A stretch of DNA of 64,000 nt. It comes from Cephalotus follicularis (taxonomy: Eukaryota > Streptophyta > Magnoliopsida > Oxalidales > Cephalotaceae). The notes under the pieces were generated by a model. The model was given only the letters and a program-made list of their open reading frames with translations, was not told the origin of the DNA and searched no databases. Both the position numbers and the translations under genes were made by a program. Below, one piece after another: positions 9,740 to 22,469 of this stretch (position 1 is its first letter; each line of letters opens with the position of its first letter). Where the stretch lies: contig BDDD01000041.1 of NCBI GenBank assembly GCA_001972305.1, positions 350,005-414,004 on the forward strand, given 5' to 3'.

Positions 9740-12700
9740 TCATTGAGTTGCACTTTCTGATATACAGGTAGCCTCACTTTGAACATCTTGGATTCCATCT
9801 GCATCTTCAGGGTCATGAGTATCAGATGTTTCAAAGTTTGTATCTTGTGTGCTATTCCTCCTAATAAAATTATGTAATGACATCGTTGCCACTACAATTT
9901 TCACATGTTTGTTGTATGGGTATGAAGGCATTGATTTTATAATCTTCCATTTTTTTCCATGCCCTAAACTGCATGATTAAAAATCTCTTTAGGACCTGAA
10001 TGTAATCTCCCTCTTTGAAACTCAGGTAGATGGTATCTTTCTCATTTATATGGTCTTATGTAGCCTTTCCTCAAAGGATATCCAGAATCTACCAAATAAT
10101 ACTTACTTACAACATATTACACATATCGAATTTAAAAGGACAAAAAGAAACCGCTTAAATAAGAAAAAAAATTTAATCTTTTGATTACCGTTAGGTGGAT
10201 GAGGGAAGTTCAGTTCTGGATTCCGAAGACCTGCATAAAAATTTTTAGTATCATATGCTGTGCCTTCCCAACCTGCCCAACAAAATGTAAATTGCATGTC
10301 AAAACCACATGCCGCCATCACATTTTGTGTTGGATTCCCTTTCCATCCAATGAATGGAATGGAATCAGTAGGACTTACACATGCAGGTACATGGACCCCA
10401 TCAATCGCTCTAATGCAATCCTATATATAATAATTACATTAAACATTAATTATATATTTGTAATAACAACCTCAGTAATCATAATCATACAAACTTTATT
10501 TCACCTTAAAGTGAGGCATGTATCTTAAATCATTAAGAATTTCCACAAGAATATTTTTGAAGGTAGGATCTGACACGCCCGGACTCATCCCGGCTGGGAT
10601 CCGCCGTGTCCGCTACGAGGCCAAGCCTCTCCTTCAGAGACTCACCTTGTAGGTTCAGCATAACAGAGTTTCATAATTACATTTTTAAGCAAAAAATTTA
10701 TTCAAAACAGAAAAATTTCTTGAAAAACTTGAAAATAATTCTAACTCTTAAATTTTTACGAAAATCAGACATGTAGTATTCATTTATCGGACTATGCTCC
10801 ATGTAAAGAAAAACACAATTTATAAAAATGGGCTCAGCCCTCAGCAACCACACTCTCGAAGGAGGAAACAGTTTAAAAAATGGGCTCAGCTCTCAACAGA
10901 CCACAATTTAAACAGAAAACAAGTATGGGTTGGGCTCTGCCTCAACCATATTATCAAAATTTAAAACCTGAATAGGGCTCATCCCTTTTTAAACAAAACC
11001 ATAAAACATTTATCTTAAAACATAAGTAATGCAGAAGTTTAAATGCTAATGTTGTGAATGATATGCAAGTGTGACTCTGATAGGCATGCCCTTGTGGTCT
11101 CACCTCAGCAGACAGACTGACTCCAGCTGACAGAGCTCAGCAGACTAACCTGTCATAACTAAAAACAAAAAACAGAGGAGGGGTTAGTCCACAGGACTAG
11201 TGAGATGGAACAAAAGACTCCGCGGAGTTTTGCTCGCATAAAAACATCTTTGCAGAAACGATATAACAAAAGTGTAAAACAACCGAAACATAATTTCAGC
11301 AACAGAATCAAAATCCAGAATCTGATTTACAAAACAAATTAAAACAACTTAAACAGAATATAAATTCAAAAACCAATTTACAAAACAGATGTTTCCAGAA
11401 GTCAGCAGAAAACCAGATCATTTCTCTCAAACAGATTTAAATCATCAGGATTTCAAATGTATATAATAATTAACAGAGTTTAAACAGAATAAATATATAA
11501 AGATGCAGTGGGTCTACTAGGTAAGGTTGATGCCTGGGCAGCGTCGGACCGAACGTCCAGCAGAAATAGTGGCAATGACACTGTCGTGTCAAAACATCAG
11601 AACAGAAGGTCATATATGTGTAGACAAAGCCTCTCATGGGCATCAGATATGTAATCAATACAATACCGAGATCACCATGCATCTAAACATATTTAACATA
11701 TTTTTGAATACAGAATCTCAAATTCCTCAAACAGACTTTAAACAGATACAGAAATCATCAAAGTCGTCAAAAACAGATTTGAAACAGATTTAAACAAATA
11801 CAGAATTCATTTTCTTATCAAATATAGATATAACCGAAAATAGCGTCATACTATGACTGTCATCATGCGAGCATTTGAAAACATTAAAGGAAAGTTTCAG
11901 ACATTAAAACTTAAACATCTTTTAGAAACAGAAAAGATCAAAATTCATTCAGATACTGAAATAAATAAGTGAAACCGTTCAGACATTCAAACCATTAAAA
12001 GAACTTCAGAGTAAAAAGGTTAAAGAAAAGCGTTCCACTCACATAACAGACGAGCGAGTCCCTCGACTGGTCACCTCCATGGCCGACCACAAAGGCAGGA
12101 TCCTCTGCCAACAGACAAACAAACGGACAGACATATACATATCAGACCAGACTCGACAATTAAACAGAACTCAAACACGTACTAAGACGTGAAATGCTTT
12201 ATTCAATGAGATGCGTGCAGATGTTAGAAAACTATAACGACCTATACGGTCGACAGAAACAGAAGTCCGATTGTTAAAAACATCGTTTAAACCTTTAATT
12301 AAACACCCTTTTCGAAATCATTAAAGCAAGCCCAAGTGGTCATCCAGGTTATCCAAATTTTGAATTGATTATACAATTCAAGCTCATATATATAACAGAA
12401 ACAAATACAGATACAGAAATAAAGAATTCAACAGAAAACAGAACTAACGGATGAAAGTTCAAAGTTTACCGAAATCGGACGGAATGAAGCACAGAGTCAG
12501 AATGTCAGAACGGAACCAGAACGGATAACGCCTACGCTAAAGAAGGAGTCGAAAAGTTGGACACATCTGAAACGCGCTGTCGGAGGCTGCCAGCGCGTGG
12601 TCTCACGCGTCGCCGCTAGCCGACGCTTGTCAGCCACGAGTGGTCATCGGTCAGTAGCAGAAAATGCCGGGTCTGGTGCACCGGAGGACGAAGGTCACGG

Positions 12701-13042
12701 ATCTGGGGCACGTTGGTCATGGCGCCGCCGCGTCTAGCCGGAAAGAGCTCGTTTGACCGTGGTTGACTTTGTCATCGATTTGTACTGTCGGCGTCGTCAC
12801 GGGCCTGGGTTGGTCGCGTTCGAACCGCCGCAACGTTAGGATGCTGAATCTGGGCTCACCTTGCAGTGACAGTCACCGGAGAAGGCGGATCGACGCAAAA
12901 TAGAGGCGGAGAGAGAAGTCGATCCAGAGCGCACGAGGGCGGCTCGTTGGTGCACGGGTGGGGTCCGGTGTGCTCAGGAGGTCGAGGCTGTCTGGCCGGT
13001 GCCTGGCGGCGTCGTTTCGGCAGTGACGCCAGCGACAGAACA

Positions 13043-13046
<4 letters not shown>

Positions 13047-13073
<27 letters not shown>
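13047..13073. repeat. (AG)n microsatellite
   Basis: About thirteen AG units. A similar AG-rich run borders the right side of the gap at 13829, which probably caused the assembly break. Confidence 0.9.
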
Positions 13074-13077
<4 letters not shown>

Positions 13078-13359
13078 AGATGAAAGAGAAGCCAAAAATG
13101 AAAGGGATTTTGGCATTTTCCCTTATATACTCAACAAAACGGACTGGGTTTTGCCTAGAATTTAACCGATACTAACAGAAGTTTGATGTTTATGATATAT
13201 CACTTGGCTTATTTTCATAATTCAGCAGTCATTTTAGAAAACATCATTTAATTTACAGTAAAGAACATGTATTTGTTATGCAGAAAAATCATAAAAATTT
13301 ATTAATGTCGTAATGCATATGTCATGAATGCCAGAAAAACAGACTAACAGACAGACAGA

Positions 13360-13828
13360 NNNNNNNNNNNNNNNNNNNNNNNNNNNNNNNNNNNNNNNNN
13401 NNNNNNNNNNNNNNNNNNNNNNNNNNNNNNNNNNNNNNNNNNNNNNNNNNNNNNNNNNNNNNNNNNNNNNNNNNNNNNNNNNNNNNNNNNNNNNNNNNNN
13501 NNNNNNNNNNNNNNNNNNNNNNNNNNNNNNNNNNNNNNNNNNNNNNNNNNNNNNNNNNNNNNNNNNNNNNNNNNNNNNNNNNNNNNNNNNNNNNNNNNNN
13601 NNNNNNNNNNNNNNNNNNNNNNNNNNNNNNNNNNNNNNNNNNNNNNNNNNNNNNNNNNNNNNNNNNNNNNNNNNNNNNNNNNNNNNNNNNNNNNNNNNNN
13701 NNNNNNNNNNNNNNNNNNNNNNNNNNNNNNNNNNNNNNNNNNNNNNNNNNNNNNNNNNNNNNNNNNNNNNNNNNNNNNNNNNNNNNNNNNNNNNNNNNNN
13801 NNNNNNNNNNNNNNNNNNNNNNNNNNNN
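13360..13828. other. assembly gap (469 N)
   Basis: Undetermined bases. Open frames through the N run are artefacts. Confidence 1.
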
Positions 13829-14913
13829 GGGGGGAGAGAGAAAGAATCACAAAAATAAGACAAAAATGGCATCTTCCTTTATATTTAAACAAAACAGACT
13901 AGTTTTGCCCAGAATTTAACCGATACGGACAGAAATTGGATGTTTAGGACATACCACTTGGCTTGTTTTCCGAATTCAACAGCAATTTCAGAAAAACATC
14001 ATTTAATTTACAGAATAGAATATTAATTTGTTATGCAGAAAAACTATCAGAATGAAATCAAACTGATAAAAATTTCATTAATGTCATGATGCAGATGTCG
14101 CAAATGTCAGAAACAGAGACTAACAGCTAGTCAGATAGATAGAAAGCCATGTAGGCTCACAGACACAGACTACTGGGACACGGATGTCATAGGATCAGCT
14201 GACCTAATAATATCAATTGTCATTTTGCATACACTGTCTAAAGCTTGGTCAAAAACTATGCTCACAGTCTCGCATGAATGTTGAAATCGTTCTTGTGCCG
14301 CCCTATTAGAACATCATAAACTGACAATATTCACAAATATGCCTACCATTTCAAGGGCACTCATTCTTCTACTAACTTTCAAACCGTAACATGATTGCAA
14401 TTTATTAATCAATTTAATGAACACATACTTTTCCATCCTGAACATGTTGAAACATCTTGTTTCATTTCCTTGCATAACTTCCAATATCCACTTATACCTA
14501 GTTTGATGTGAATTCATGCAAGGTTATTTAGAAATATATTTATAATAATATTCACCTACACAACATACAGTAACTGCCAAAAGAAAATCCTCCTCCTCAT
14601 CCTCCTAGTTCTGAGCATCACGTTCATCATCATTTGCTATTATCAAAATCAACACATGATCAAATATAAAATAATAAATTTTATATCTTCATGCGCACAT
14701 ATACACAGAGACATACACATAAATATACATATACAACTTGTTTCTAACATTATTATACGTATTATTTAAATACTTATCTCTTTAAAAAAGAACATCTCCA
14801 CTTAATTATTACAATATTTATAATAAAAAAAACACACAATTGTTCAACATGAACTTAATTTAAATTTTTCAACAAAGCAAGAAATTACGAAAACATGCTT
14901 GCATAAGTGTCAC

Positions 14914-15938
14914 CTAGATGTTTCCCTCCGTAAGTTGCTCATTATTGAGCCAAACTAATCTCAAATCATCATTTAATACAAGAAACATCTCTCTCTTGTT
15001 CTTATTCATACATAGACGAGTGGCAAAATACCACATCTCACCACCAGGCGGAACATCAGGCATGACATTCAATACTTCCATGCAAGCTCCTATACTAAAA
15101 GCCCTATCCGCAGCAGATTTCGCAGTACCCCTAGTATCATATGCCACAAAGAGTCGTTCAATACCCGAAGACATCGTAGGTGCACCTCATACTTTCCCTC
15201 CACCTTTCTTACATTTCTTTGAGTTCAATTGGGTACCACCAATGAGATTATTTCTCTTACTAGTAGGGATATCACTGTCTTGTATAGGGTTGATTGTGAT
15301 GTTTTCGAGACTAACATTCAATTCCTCATCCTCAGAATCTCCACCACCCTCTACCATGTTCACAGTCTCATTAGGGAGTGAACCACTTGAAAGAGCCCAA
15401 GCATGTGACCCGGATGCTATAATGGGTGAAAAGATGTCGCATAACTTATCTTGAAGCTCTAATTCTATGCCACGAAGGCGAAATTTTTTTGCTTTAGGAA
15501 AAAGCTACATATTATAAAGTGACATAAATTAGTGAAGTATACAAATAAAAATTGTATAATAATATAACTTTAATAATTTATGGCTCTTGTATGTTAACAA
15601 ATTATATATACGAACCTGAATTTTTTTTCCCACTACTCATCAGTTGCATCAATTGTTTGCTTCGTATAACTCCACCCTAGTCCAGTATCATTTCCTATCA
15701 CAGCCTTCCATAATGAATAATCTTTTTTTAATTGGTCCCACTTGTTTTTAAGTTGATGGTAATCATAGTATTTCTTAGTTGCTGTGTTAAATGCTTCCAC
15801 AACATTTTTCCAACATTCCTTACTTAAATGTGTGTTTACCAATCCCCCACTTGCAATCTCTTTAATGAGTGCATCACAAAATATCATCACAAGAGGCATA
15901 TGCCAAGTTGCTTGTTGAGTTGTTTTCTTGATTACCAT
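14914..15938 (-). pseudogene. PIF/Harbinger ORF1, Myb/SANT-like DNA-binding protein (nearly intact)
   Basis: ORF1 proteins bind DNA and help the transposase enter the nucleus and act. Exon 1 runs 15938-15616 (ATWHMPLVMIFCDALIKEI, ECWKNVVEAFN, LKNKWDQLKKDYSLWK, a three-helix Myb-like domain). The donor CAG/GTTCG is at 15616/15615 and the acceptor ATATGTAG before 15504. Exon 2 continues to 14914 with an acidic middle (SEDEE) and a C-terminal region (RLFVAYDTRGTAKSAADRAF) resembling plant Harbinger-associated proteins. A stop (TGA at 15187-15189) interrupts exon 2, and TAG near 15643 interrupts exon 1 before the donor. It is otherwise open. Confidence 0.75.
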
Positions 15939-18221
15939 CTAGACAAATAAAAAGCCTCAATTACACAAGAAAAAGAAAAATTCACATCCCCAAATTACTT
16001 ATTCATAAATCCTCAAATACATATGAACAGATAGCATGATCGAACCAATAATTATTAACATCACACATACAAGGACATTCTAGATTTGTTATAGGTAGGA
16101 GAAACAATCCAATGCTTATTTCAGAATACAAAAAAACAAAGTGCAAGAGCATTCAAGAAAAACCTTACCTTGAGAAGCAGGGTTTTTCCTTTTCAGATGA
16201 ACCTGTCAAAAGAATACCCAGCAAAACAATACTAATTAAAAGTGTGAAATATTTAATTGTTAATGTATGAGGCATAAATGGAGTACATGGAGATTATTTA
16301 ATGAAATATTAACAAGACAACATATGTACATAAAAATTGTAAAGGCCCTACTGATTCATACTATTCAAACAAAAATTAAGCTAAAAAAATTGTAACAGAA
16401 AAAAAATAATCTAAAAATGATTGCTAAGGCCCTGCTGATTCATACTGTTACAATGTAGTAGTTTACATATGTATTGGAACCTTACAAACTTACTTGCAAA
16501 CAGAAACATAATTATTAGCAGACAAAACAGTGAAATAAGAGTGACTTCCAATAGGAAAATCCTATTATAGATGAAGAACGATGAAATTAGAAAAACAACA
16601 AGTAAATGTAGAATCTAAGCAATGCTTACGCTTAAGGCAAAGATTTGATAAACAAAATAAGTGATAAGTTAATTAATATCACATTTATCTTTCTTTATCT
16701 TTCTATATGTTGGTTTGTTTTCATTTGAAAACACACTGAACTACACAAAACACCATTATCAACCCTCCATAACCATGAGCAAAAACATAGATAAAAAACG
16801 GCATTGCACTACAAAATTTTGTTCATTGATATTCAATAATATGGCCATAGCCATTGCTTCACAAACACTAAAATCACCATTGCCAAACCATTGAAATCAT
16901 AGAAACAACAGAGAACGGGTGAAAGACAAAACTAGTACCACCATCATCAACTTCCACCGAAACCCCATCACAACTTAGCCCACTATCCCCAAAACAACCC
17001 CAAATGCACAACTTGTCTCCACACCATAGCAGATTCTTCAAGCCAAAATCACTACCATATCAACATTCAATCCCAACAAATCAGACAACAACAAAAAAAT
17101 ACACACACAGAGAGAAACAATAGCACACACAAATCATCACACATAACAGCTCCATAGCCTCTATCCTTCAACACACAGCCAAAGCAAACCCACCATTCAA
17201 ACAACCTCACAAGCAACCACCACTGAACCAATTAATCAAGTTAACCCTTCAACTGACAAATCATCCCAAATCACAAAGAAGTAACCAAACACTAACACAC
17301 CACCGTAGCCTCCAGCAAAGCAGCAACCATACACAAAATCCGAATTGAAGCTTAAAAATACCTAAAAAAACTAATAATAAATAGCTACAAAATCAAATCA
17401 ACTGCAGATGAAGTCAATAAAATATTTGGGTATTTTTAATAATCATTTCAAGGTTAAATTATATAAAATAATAAATTTGAGCAACATTGAAATTTCAAAG
17501 TTGAATTCAGAAAATGAAGTTATTTGCAAAAAATAAAAATCAGGAAAGAGAGAGAGAAGAGAGATACCTTGTTGCGACAGAGAGCTTCAAGTTGAGAGGG
17601 TGGAGGACTGGCGGTGAGAGGCTTGAGAGGCAAAGGTGCACCGCGCGATGAGACAAAGAGAGAGAGGGTGGGAGTCATGCTTGAGCAGAGGCGTGCGTGA
17701 GGGAGAGAGGCACTGAAGCGTGAGGGAGAGAGGCACGAAGAGAGAGAGGTTGGAAATGAGTTTTTTTGCTCAGAACGCAACAGTTGAAACACGTTCTCTC
17801 TTCTTAAGCTTTGAGACACGCGTTCAGGATAATTGCGTTTTCAATTTTTTACCAAATGTTTACTATAGCGTGTTTTGAAAATGGGAGATGGCAGAACTGA
17901 ATTTGGTAACTTGAAACGCGTTGCAACTAGTAATGAGCAGTTTTTTAACGTTCAATAGTTTTTCTGTTGAACTTGGGAGATTGTCTATCTTATTCTCTAT
18001 CAGTAAAGAATTTCGATTAAAAAACCCCTAGTTGCCTCATCTTTCTCTATTTTGTTCTTTTCAAATATCTTCTCAGTAGTGTGTCGCATGATCTACTGGT
18101 GTTATGCGCTATATTCGTGCCAGTGCACTGCAATCAGATCTTAAATCGGGATATTTTTTCCTTTTTTTCTTTAATAGTTTAAGTGATGCTTGTTAGAAAT
18201 AATGTTGGGCTATGACAGAGG
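15939..18221. other. non-coding sequence beside the Harbinger element
   Basis: AT-rich and without a supported gene. 17520-17820 is richer in G+C with GA-rich repeats, and 17800-17960 contains words such as ACACGCGTT and AAACGCGTTGCAAC. These resemble the ends of plant Harbinger/Tourist elements, but I could not pair them with a left end. Confidence 0.35.
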
Positions 18222-18226
18222 CAAAC

Positions 18227-20920
18227 TGTGACACCCGTGTCCCAGTCAATTTTTTGACCTTGTCCCTGTGAGCCAAGTGGCTTTCTGTCTGTCAGTGAGT
18301 CCCATAATTTCATGTTTGGCATACATGACATATCATACATATTACTCAAGTTTTATACTAATTTATACTACTTAAGAAATTATAGCTATGATCAATTAGA
18401 TTTTTTTTTCTCTCTTTCCAAAATGCTTTCAAAGTTTTCCGTAAATTCTCTTACCTTATTGATATTGTATTCTATCTGATTTTCCATACAAAAACTACCT
18501 TATATTTGTTAAACTGATAAAAATATCAAGTGACCAGTCCATTGATGAATTTGGGTTCGACCGACACAAGGATCGGATGGCAGGTCGGGTCGTAGCTTAT
18601 AAAAGTCTCTTCTCTTATTTTTCTTTCTCATTTTTGCTATTTCCCTCTATCTTTCTTCTCTTTCTCTTCTCCCTTGTCTCTCTCTACACAAAACTTTAAC
18701 CTTGTTGTTCTAAGTCTTCCCGGTATCGGATCAACGCAAGACCACCACCATTGGACTTCTCTTTTTCGGGGCTTCCTTCTGTCACCAAAGTCGTCTCCAT
18801 CCATCACCGTTGACTGCCATGGACTGACGCTGACCAGGATCCTACCACTACCATCTGAAAGCCCCTCTCCTGACCTACCAAAAAGTCTGAAGGAGCATTG
18901 TCATTTGGCCACCAGAAGTGCCTGAAACAACCATAGGAAGGTCGCGGATTGTGTTGTTCTGACGAACCCCTTTCCGTGCTCCGTTTAGAGTTCTGAGACC
19001 ATAGCCCGACTCCTTTCAATGAGACAAAGCTAACCGCACCAGCCCCGTGATCAACCGAGGCCGGCAAGGCAACGTGTGTCACGTACGCGCTATCCTCCGG
19101 CGGCGGCGTCCTGCCGGCGCCACCACCATTTTGACCCTTGCTCTCCGCTGACCTTCTGGTTCAAGTTTCGTCCAATTTGGACTTCAGTAAGGCCTTGAAC
19201 GATTCAAATTGTCTCTCTTTAACGTTGGTTTTTCTGTCCTGATGCATCGGTTTCTGTGTTCATTTTGTTTAATCATTATACTATCTGTTTTTAAGCATAT
19301 TTGATCTGTTTGTGAGGTTGTAAAGTATTTCGGATATCCTGGACACTTTAACTGTAAAAATCGACACCGTTAAGAACCCTCCGGGTTTCTTTTGTACCCT
19401 TGGATAATGGACTGTCACTGGATTTTAGTTTTAATGGTTTAAAAACTTATCTGGACTTTAAAAGTTATAATTTGATAAAACAACAAGAGATTTTAGGCCA
19501 TTGGCCTTTGTGAGAGATTTAAACAGTGTTTTTATAATAGTACTTTTGTTATTGTTGGTCGTATAGGTCATTTATAGTTCTCTGACATCTGCACGCATTT
19601 CTATTGCATAAGCATTTCACACATAGTCCATGTTTGAGAGTCTACTTAATTGTGGAGTCTGGTCTGACGCGCATATATCTGTCTGTTGTCTGTATATGGC
19701 AGAGGACCCTGCTCCTGTTGCTGGGTCGGGTGGAGATGGTCAGGCATAGTTGCACATAGTACTGTGAGTGGAATTTTCTTTTTAACCTTACTATTTATGA
19801 AACGTTTTTAATGTTTTATTGAATTCTGAAGATTCTTTTTATCTATGTTATGAACTATTAAATTGAAACGTGTAGCTGTACTCACGCCCTATGTCTTCTA
19901 TAAACTAGCTTTATAGCAAAGACTTTTAAGTCACTTTGATTTCTGTTTTAAATACATGCTTTAAATAGTATACATTGTTGATGCACTCGGAAACCTAGAT
20001 CATTGATGATATTGTTACCAACCGTAGTGGTTTATCTCTGCACGTGTATTGAGCTCTATTGATACGTGGGTACGACGATACCTACATCACTTTATGCTGG
20101 ACGTTCGGCCCGACGGAGCCCAGGCGTCATTATTTTTATTTATTAGGGACCCTTGCATCACTTGTATTACTCTGTTTTACTTCTGTTATTACTCTGATTT
20201 AATTATGATAGTATCATGTTTTACTTCTGTTTATTATTCTGTTTTAGTTCTGTTTTAAATTCTGTTTTAAACCTCGAGTATAGGTGAGCGAGTGTATTCT
20301 GATTCTTTCTGGTTTCATCTCACTAGTCCTGTGGACTAACCCCCTCCCTGTTTTAAATTTTCTTTCAGTTTTGAGACCGGTGGTCCAGCTCTCGTGACGA
20401 GCTTACTTTTCCGTTTTATTGTCAGTCGAGGTATACGAGGAGCTACTTACTACACCTACCGAGTCTGCATGCCTCATTTCTGTATTTCACTCATCTGGGG
20501 CATTTTGGAGAGTTTATTATATTTCCCATATATGTTTGTATATATTAAATTTACCTCAGTTCTTTTATTTTTGTTTGGTTGAGGCTGAGCCCGACTTTTC
20601 TTTTTATCATTTCTGCTTTAAATTGTGGATTTCTTCCTACGGGAGTGTGGCTTACTGAGGGCTATGCCCATTTTTATAAATTGTGTTTTCTTTTACAGGG
20701 GATATAGTCCGATAAACGGATACTACATGCCCGATTTTCGTAAAAATTTAAGAGTTAGATTTATTTTCAAGTTTTCTGAAAAGTTCAACTTTATGATTTT
20801 CAAATTGATTGAACGGTTTTTAAGTAGTTTTCAAACTGGTTTTTATATATCACGTCGAGGTTTTTGAAAGGAAGCTTGCCAGTGGTGGTCACATCCGCCT
20901 CGGGTGGGACGGGTGTGACA
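18227..20920 (+). repeat. solo LTR, Tekay/Del-like, with CAAAC target duplication
   Basis: Begins TGTGACACCCGTGTCCCAG and ends GGGACGGGTGTGACA. CAAAC precedes (18222-18226) and follows (20921-20925) it, the 5-bp duplication expected of integrase. No primer site or coding region is present, so it is a solo LTR left by LTR-LTR recombination. The ends match plant chromovirus LTRs, compare GGGGTGTGACA before the tRNA-iMet primer site at 63148. Near the 3' end it has GTTGAGGCTGAGCCCGAC and GATAAACGGATACTACATG, shared with 10571-14191 and 22470-24384. Confidence 0.9.
18598..18604 (+). promoter_or_regulatory. TATA box of the solo LTR
   Basis: TATAAAA about 370 bp into the LTR, followed by a pyrimidine-rich leader. 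A plausible residual core promoter that could drive transcription through the remaining 2.3 kb. Confidence 0.5.
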
Positions 20921-20925
20921 CAAAC

Positions 20926-22464
20926 TTTGCATACTTACCATCGAGTAATCACTCAAATCAGCTACGGGTTTTATGAACTTATGCAACTATTTATGCAACT
21001 ATCTAACGTTGTTTTTAAACCTAATTTATGCGATTCAACATGGTCATATGGGATAATGGAGCTTTAAAAAATGGTATTTTTATGCGATATTGTTTTTATA
21101 GTACAAACGCAACAACAATTTCAATTATAGTAACTTTTATTATTATTTTCAATTTTATTGTTGTGGTTGCAGTTTCGCACGTTTTTGCATATGCGGATTA
21201 TTTACTAGGTCGTTATGGTATTGACTATTATTGTCGTGTACTAATTGATCCAATTATTAAATGACATTTTTATCTTTTCTACAATATACATAAAAGGAGA
21301 TATCTATTGGCACATATTGTCAAACTTTCCAATTTTATACATCATCTATCTTCATTAATTCACGAAAGAGAAACTTGTGAGACCATATTTAATGATAGAA
21401 CCATCCTAATTAATGTTAAGAGATGGGGTGTAACACTGAAAAGTTTGACATTATGTGTCAATGGATCCCTACTTAAATATAATCATGGTTGTGTAATGAT
21501 TTTGAAGAACTTTTTTTTATTTTATAAATAATAGATAATCATTAGAAAAAGATCGGATAGGCTGATAATATAACAAAACCACCATAAAGGTTATCAAGAA
21601 CAAAAACACCATAAAGGCAAACGTTATAAAGGCCAAAACCAAAATGATTACAAGAACTAAAGATTAATAAACAAATCAAGTCAGTCATGGGAAATCTCCT
21701 CGAAGCGTTCCTATCCGTTCAACATACTGCCGACAAACAAAGTACATTCCCTGTTGACCTTGACCTTATTTGGTTTTCTTGACCACAGTTATGAAATTTA
21801 CAGTCATAACTACGTATGCTTCTGCTTTTGCTCATTGATTGGGAGGCTGGATAGTAACTGATGGATAAGAAAAGCTCCTCACAGAATCTAAAACCTCCAC
21901 TTGATAGTACCAAAGGTCATCAAAACCGATAGTCCACCCACCAAAAGTCCGCCTCAAATGGAAACAACTCCAAATTTGAGTAACAAACCAAAAGATCTAG
22001 CATCCCCAAAGACAAACCGGTGATAACTCATCAAATTATTAGAAAACACACACAAAAAAAAAAACAATACTGATAACTACTAAAAAAATGAAAAGAGCAG
22101 CACACACACGCAGCACTGGCGTAGCACCAACGCTATGTGCGGCGCTGCTTGTGAAACATTTTAACAAATATTAGTCGCTTTCTCAAAATTGGTTTTTGTA
22201 ACTTTTTTCACACAATATATTTTCACAGTAATTTACAAAAAGTTGTATCAATATTAACTGACCCTTAATACCTCGTGAGGTTTCGTTAGAATATCAAAAT
22301 AGAAAGATGAATTCAACTGAACTTAGTTCAAATTTAGAATAATAATAATATGAGCTACCTATCCATGGTGGATGAGATTACTTGGGTCATCTAACTATCC
22401 ATGTCACATTCAACCATTTTAATGCCCTACTTAGCTACAAACCTCACAATTTGAGGTCCGAACT
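20926..22464. other. non-coding sequence between two solo LTRs
   Basis: AT-rich. Short open frames have no recognisable domain. I see no repeat structure beyond simple sequence near 22050. Confidence 0.5.
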
Positions 22465-22469
22465 GATTA

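Larger units (their letters stand above)
10571..14191 (-). repeat. Tekay-like LTR (solo or collapsed element) inserted in the Harbinger transposase
   Basis: On the minus strand it begins TATGACATCCGTGTCCC, matching TGTGACACCCGTGTCCC at 18227, and ends GGGCGTGTCA. The 5-bp duplication GGATC flanks both ends (10566-10570 and 14192-14196). Shared internal words with the solo LTRs at 18227 and 22470 include the GGGCTCAGCCC hairpin and the region complementary to GATAAACGGATACTACATG. About 320 bp occurs twice in diverged form on either side of the N gap (about 13030-13359 and 13829-14150), including a TATA-like box in each copy, so the gap may hide a tandem duplication or an internal region. Confidence 0.8.
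9740..14517 (-). pseudogene. PIF/Harbinger transposase (DDE_Tnp_4-like), interrupted
   Basis: It would cut and paste the transposon. The N-terminal part (14517-14314) has RCFNMFRMEKYVFIKL and a helix-turn-helix-like region. After the LTR insertion the catalytic part reads DCIRAIDGVHVPACVSPT (first Asp), then NVMAACGFDMQFTFCWAGWEGTAYDT (second Asp). A probable intron separates MPHFK from DCIRAID (about 10505-10420). The C-terminus has YYLVDSGYP, YHLPEFQRGR, MPSYPYNKHVKIVV and LHNFIRRN. The segment around NH...ERxFG, which carries the third acidic residue, is missing between FNHA and MPSYP. Additional stops (for example after IRPYK) confirm inactivation. Confidence 0.85.
9740..15938 (-). mobile_element. 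PIF/Harbinger DNA transposon, split by an LTR insertion
   Basis: Two minus-strand genes typical of PIF/Harbinger are present: a Myb/SANT-like ORF1 (15938-14914) and a DDE transposase (14517-9740). An LTR at 10571-14191 flanked by GGATC sits inside the transposase. Removing it and one GGATC rejoins the reading through ...IIRSADP and FKNILVEILNDLRYMPHFK. I cannot place the transposon's inverted repeats. GC-richer sequence at 17520-17960 with AAACGCGTT-like words may be its 5' end. Confidence 0.8.

Noticed and set aside
12866-13165. Arg/Gly-rich open frame
   Set aside because: GC-rich LTR leader with an AG microsatellite; both strands are open, no domain.
13276-13892. Long open frames around 13.3-13.9 kb
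   Set aside because: They are produced by the run of N.
18227-20920. DNA transposon or MITE with TGTGACACCC inverted ends
   Set aside because: TG...CA ends, 5-bp duplications and similarity to the LTR before a tRNA-iMet primer site identify LTRs.
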